Assembly (NCBI GenBank): GCA_003427395.1
Contig: BFEA01000338.1
Location: 1,077,790 to 1,141,789 of the forward strand
DNA: 64,000 nt
Direction of reading: 5' to 3'
Source of the DNA: Chara braunii
Lineage: Eukaryota > Streptophyta > Charophyceae > Charales > Characeae
Below are positions 59,958 to 64,000 of this stretch, in pieces (positions within the stretch are counted from its first letter, which is position 1; each line of letters starts with the position of its first letter). The translations under genes were made by a program, and so were the position numbers. The notes under the pieces were generated by a model. It had not been told where the DNA came from, did not search any database, and was given only the letters and a program-made list of their open reading frames with translations.

Positions 59958-62169
59958 CAGTCGTACCAGTCGAGTGACAATCTACAAGTCGGTGACAGTC
60001 ACTGTGGCACGGGGGCAGTGGCAACTAGAATGGATGTATGTCACATGTACCACCGATGAGCCACCGCTAATAGAATGAGTGTCAAATAACGCCCCGCTAA
60101 CCTCTAAGGTGGATGGGGCCCATGTACGAGACATGAACTCCTCGCAGTAGTGGGTGAACATATAACAAGGGGAACAATGTCCTTGCTCCTGTGTCATGCA
60201 AGGACTTAAGAAATGATAAAAAACACATGCAAATGCAAACGCAAAAAATAAACAAAGCCAAAAAACTAAAAGGTGCTGAAAGTATGAAGACACTGCTCAC
60301 TCTCTTGGCCTCGCTCCACTATAGAACATTGTACATGCTTTTGGACTCTTTGTCTGTAGTGTTCAGTCGAAATGTTAGACTTGTCTCAATGCACCTCGTT
60401 CGGAAGCCGACCACATGCATGTACAGTGTCATGTAGTGGAGCGATGCCCTTTCTTGCATCAATGGCCACAACTGCAACGACATAGACAAGTTTGGCATGA
60501 TCTCACAACGTAGGTGGAAGGGAATCCAATCACGAACAGTGTTGTGATCAAGCACTATATGAAAATTGTTTCATGTTATTTGTATGTAGTAGTAGACCGC
60601 AACGTCGGCCAGAACCCGCGGCATGGCCACAGGGGTCGTTGTTGTGCTCTCCAAAGGGATAAAAATGAGCATGAATGTTCCATTAGAACATGGAAAGATA
60701 CACAACCATATTTTTTGTCTTTTGTGCATGTGGACAGCAATGTAGCGACATCAAAAAGCATAATATGAGAGGGTGCATGTGACCATGTTCTACCTGTAAG
60801 TTCAATATCGTTTTCTCCATTTCAAGAGTCTTGCAGTGAGGCCGCATTTCCAAACACTCCTACACTTATCTCTGGCGAGTGAAAGGTCGACATCTATTGT
60901 GGTACAGTTTGTTTTACTCCCAGCACTTGTCTTAAAATGACTCGCTGAATGTACGAGACCACGATGACGGGTGAAGCAGGGAGTATAAGAAAAACAAGAG
61001 GTCTGCTACTTGGGTGTGGACGGGTGGCAAAAGCCTGCTTCACCATATGTCAACGGCCTTTTAAATAAGGAAAGTCTCCACCATTGTGTCATACCACACG
61101 CTCGGCGATGACGGGGGCAGTGTCCCCGCAGTTCTCTATATTTTTGTACTACTCGTGAAAACAGCAACGCGCTGCACCCCCCCACACCGCAATAGCAAAA
61201 TTTCTTTCTTTTTCTGCCAATTATAAATTCATGCCGCACATCTTCGCCCACCGTCGCTATGTTAGCTCCTGCTCTAGGAATGTCATTATACGGGTTGGGG
61301 GGTCACACATCACGAGGCACAAAAATCCATCTTTTTTTTTGTTTTCCCCTTACGAGAGTTTCCCACCAAATGTGGAATTGTTTTTTTTTTTTTTTTTTTT
61401 TTCCAGAAAGAAACAGGTCTAAAAGAAATATGCAATTGCGGGGAGCTCCAGAGGGCACCGCAAAATACGTAACCCCGCAGCTGTCCATACCGTGTGCCCA
61501 TTTGCGTGGAAACGAAAATACGTCGCCTTTGTGATTAAAAAAACACCTAAAATTTACGATTTTATGAAAATGCTTGCTAGTGTGAGTATGCCCTCAATAC
61601 GATTTTTTTTCTTTTATTTTCTTAGTAAGCCCTGCCAACAAGGAAGGGCAGTCTGTTCTCAATTTCGTTACTTGGTTGTAGTAAATAGCAGAATGCTTTG
61701 ATAATGTATTTGTGGGAAAATGCAGTAGAAGCGAATGGCAGCAGCGACGGGCTCGGAAAGCTTCCACCAACGCGAGGGTGTGCTCGGACCAAGCGTTGTT
61801 CCTATTGGTAACGGACGGCCTGGTTAACCACGCCGACTACCACCGTCATAGCGCCGGGTAAATGACCTCACCATCACCATCACCTCGTCGATGGTCGTCC
61901 CATAGCCTCATGTTTGAGGACGTAGGTGGCTCAACAAACAGCCGAATATCGCCCCCCCTCACCCTCCACCTTTCATGATACCATAATGAATGCTACATGA
62001 GTCTCGCTCTTCAATTGGAGACTTATAACCTTTTTGATTCACCAAGCTAGGGTTTCACCGCCAACGGGCGGCATATAGAGAAGCGAAGATTTAAGATGGG
62101 AGACACTTAGATGGACGGTCAAAATCACTCGAGGCCGAGAAGATTCAAGACGACACTTTCGAGGCTACG
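59958..62169. other. Intergenic, mostly unrecognised
   Basis: Contains the inverted repeat at 60312-60443, poly-T runs (61331, 61381-61402) and GCTAGTGTGAGTATGCCC (61575-61592), which resembles the right end of a Harbinger-type MITE. No host gene recognised. Confidence 0.5.
60312..60443. mobile_element. 132 bp inverted-repeat element, possible MITE
   Basis: CGCTCCACTATAGAACATTG at the left pairs with a right end containing CATGTAGTGGAGCG over about 26 bp with a few mismatches. No target duplication seen. Confidence 0.5.
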
Positions 62170-63230
62170 GAGTTCAAGCGGGGCAGAATCAAGATAAAGA
62201 GCCCGAACGTGGTATCATACGTGGCTACGAATTCAGTGATGGCGCTCTGGATGGTGGATAAGGGTAGAGACGAAATCACCTTAGGTACTGACACCTACAT
62301 GCTAGAATTCAAACCTTGGCTCACCAAAGCTCAACAAAACGAGCAAAGGCGAGTCACGAATGAGGCTACATTTTGGGTCATAGTCATCTAGGTCCCCCTT
62401 GATGCTATGTTCTATCTCAAACCCCACGTCCGAAAAGCAATTGGTCCCGTCATCTTTATTCATCCGTTCGAACCCGATAAGCTCAAACCCTTACTAATCA
62501 ACATCAAATTTGATATAGACCCTAGCTGTTGAGATAATATGAAGAATAAGATTTGGGTCGATACGTTCGAAGGAGATGAGCTGGAAGTGAAATTAGCATC
62601 ATCTACAACACCACAGTGTCGTCAATCCTAGACCCTTTTTCACACCGAGAATGACTGTAGACGAAGTAACCGCGAGAGACGTCAGAACTCAGCGGCATCG
62701 TTCCAACCAAATCAGCAACATCCAGAAGGTGAAGGTCAGGCTTCTCAGTCTAGGTATCAAGGCCCATTAGGGTCAAGTGCCACGGTCCCAACTCAACCCC
62801 AGAGGGAACCCATTTTCTCAAAGAATCAGCCAACGGGAAACCACGCTTCATCTTATCACAGTCCCACCTTCTCCCCGTTTTTTGGACCCCCGCCTCCCTT
62901 TGCTATCCCTTCACACCCCGACGACCTACATCACCTCCAACCTCGGGAAGGATCGACCTTTTTCCCTTGGTTCCCCCAAGGATTTTGGCCTACAAGCTGG
63001 GTTGGGAGGGATGCAATATGTACAAATGGGTGAAATGGATTAAGGAGCAGCGATGGGAGGGGTTAATCCCCAACCACAAGGAAGAACAACCAGCGACCAT
63101 AACGGTCAGGCCCAGGGCCAAGATGGCGCTCCCACAACATCAACAACAACTCCTTTGCAAGGCTAAAAAAGACACGTATTGCCGCGGCGTCCGTCGTTGG
63201 GCGGTCAAGGAGCGGAAACAATAGGAGAGG
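62170..63230 (+). pseudogene. LINE-type ORF1 remnant with zinc knuckle
   Basis: Plus-strand fragments read NVVSYVATNSVMALWMVDKG, ITLGTDTYMLEFKPWLTKAQ, then VPLDAMFYLKPHVRKAIGPV and KNKIWVDTFEGDELEVKL. This order (K-P-W segment, V-P-L segment, I-G segment, I-W-V-D) is that of plant LINE ORF1 proteins with a DUF4283-like domain. The knuckle at 62617-62658 is C-x2-S-x4-H-x4-C with Ser for the second Cys and a TAG inside. A Pro/Gln-rich tail follows. At least three stops make it dead. The reverse transcriptase of ORF2 is not in the window; 63231-64000 has an unrecognised frame (63434-63814). Confidence 0.65.
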
Positions 63231-64000
63231 CCTCAACCCTGCCTTTGACTCGAAGCGGCCTATTCGGTAAACAACGAACATTGACCGAAGAGCTCAACTA
63301 TGCAACTTGAGGATTGAGAAGGGATGATGAAGGCTCGAACACATGACTTTCGTCATCAGAAGCATTACAAGGTCGATGCATTGAGATCGACACGTCCGGG
63401 AACAAAACCACTCACCGACGAACTCCAAGTTCGGTGGGACGTGTAGAAAAATTCGAGGTAAAAATTATTCCTATCTTCTGCGTGACCGGAAGAAACTCTG
63501 TTCACTTTGTTGTTTGGATAACATCAAATGGTAGCGTTAATCTTGTCACCCTTCCATCTTTGGGCCTTCCCATGCCTGCAGTTATAACTGCCTTGATTCG
63601 TCCGTCTATTCGAGATCAATTTATGTTTCGTCTGATCCCTGATGTGACGATGCCTCGCTTGATTATCAACCATCCTGATATGTCGGGCCTCAAACTAATT
63701 TTTTTTTGTCCCATCGTTGATGCTCGTTTGGTCCCTGCCCAACTTGAGACCTTGAAAGTGAACGGGTTGAGACTGTGTCCATTGACATGGCTGATTGAAG
63801 CGAAACGACAATAACTATGTCGATTACAGGCACTGCCAATGAAGTCGGCAAAATTCCTATATGAATTGGAAGGCAAACTTCCAAAGGATAAAAAAAAAAA
63901 TTCTCAATTCATGAGGAAAAGTCTTACCTCATCTCGGTTGTACGACTGTATTCGAAGTGGTGGCAAATCCCAACCTAACCCCCCGATCCAACAACAAGGG
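63231..64000 (+). other. Unrecognised open frame at the window end
   Basis: The frame 63434-63814 (126 codons) has normal amino-acid composition with several hydrophobic stretches and ends in TAA. I recognise no family. It may be a further part of the LINE-like element or an unrelated exon. Confidence 0.3.

Overview
The window is eukaryotic nuclear DNA from a green-plant (streptophyte) genome. It holds one long, intron-rich gene of plant type, a nuclear copy of mitochondrial DNA carrying atp9, nad3, nad4 and two tRNA genes, and a dense population of plant-type transposons. The low gene density, kilobase introns and very frequent microsatellites fit a large, repeat-rich genome. A charophyte such as Chara is one possibility, but nothing here proves the species.

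Region 1-26.1 kb: a pyrimidine-rich tract (1-1240) is followed by a plus-strand glycosyltransferase family 92 (GT92, DUF23) gene, which I assembled from 12 short exons between 1570 and 26077. All exon phases agree, no frame is broken, and the 392 readable codons end in a stop at 26075-26077. The 5' end is not resolved; the first exon read starts inside the domain. The last intron (8.3 kb) contains what looks like a second, alternative terminal exon set (20475-21589). Its first 19 residues align with the start of the distal last exon, so the gene may make two proteins with different C-termini. The introns carry minisatellites, microsatellites, two copies of a dispersed repeat and an 0.85 kb purine tract.

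Region 26-43 kb: no convincing host gene. It holds inverted-repeat DNA transposons: a 1.7 kb Harbinger-like element with TAA target duplications (36328-38015), a 189 bp palindromic MITE of the same class (40009-40197), a family with CCACCAGTACTTG ends at TTAA/TTTAAA sites (33-35.6 kb), a fold-back element (42353-42550) and a hAT-like MITE with a perfect 8 bp target duplication (42697-42956).

Region 43.5-51 kb: a decayed trihelix-type coding remnant, then a decayed Ty3/gypsy chromovirus (gag, zinc knuckle, RT, RNase H, integrase remnant, chromodomain). Its gag is split by about 1.3 kb of mitochondrial DNA. The RT active site is mutated, a 78 bp in-frame duplication follows it, and the integrase core is deleted.

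Region 51-64 kb: a frameshifted PIF/Harbinger transposase on the minus strand (53394-54405), long CA/GA/CT microsatellites, a 41 bp minisatellite (56580-57125), a 545 bp hAT-like MITE (58119-58663), an assembly gap of 305 N (59596-59900) and a LINE-type ORF1 remnant with a zinc knuckle (62170-63230). No rRNA genes, CRISPR arrays or operons are present, and none would be expected.
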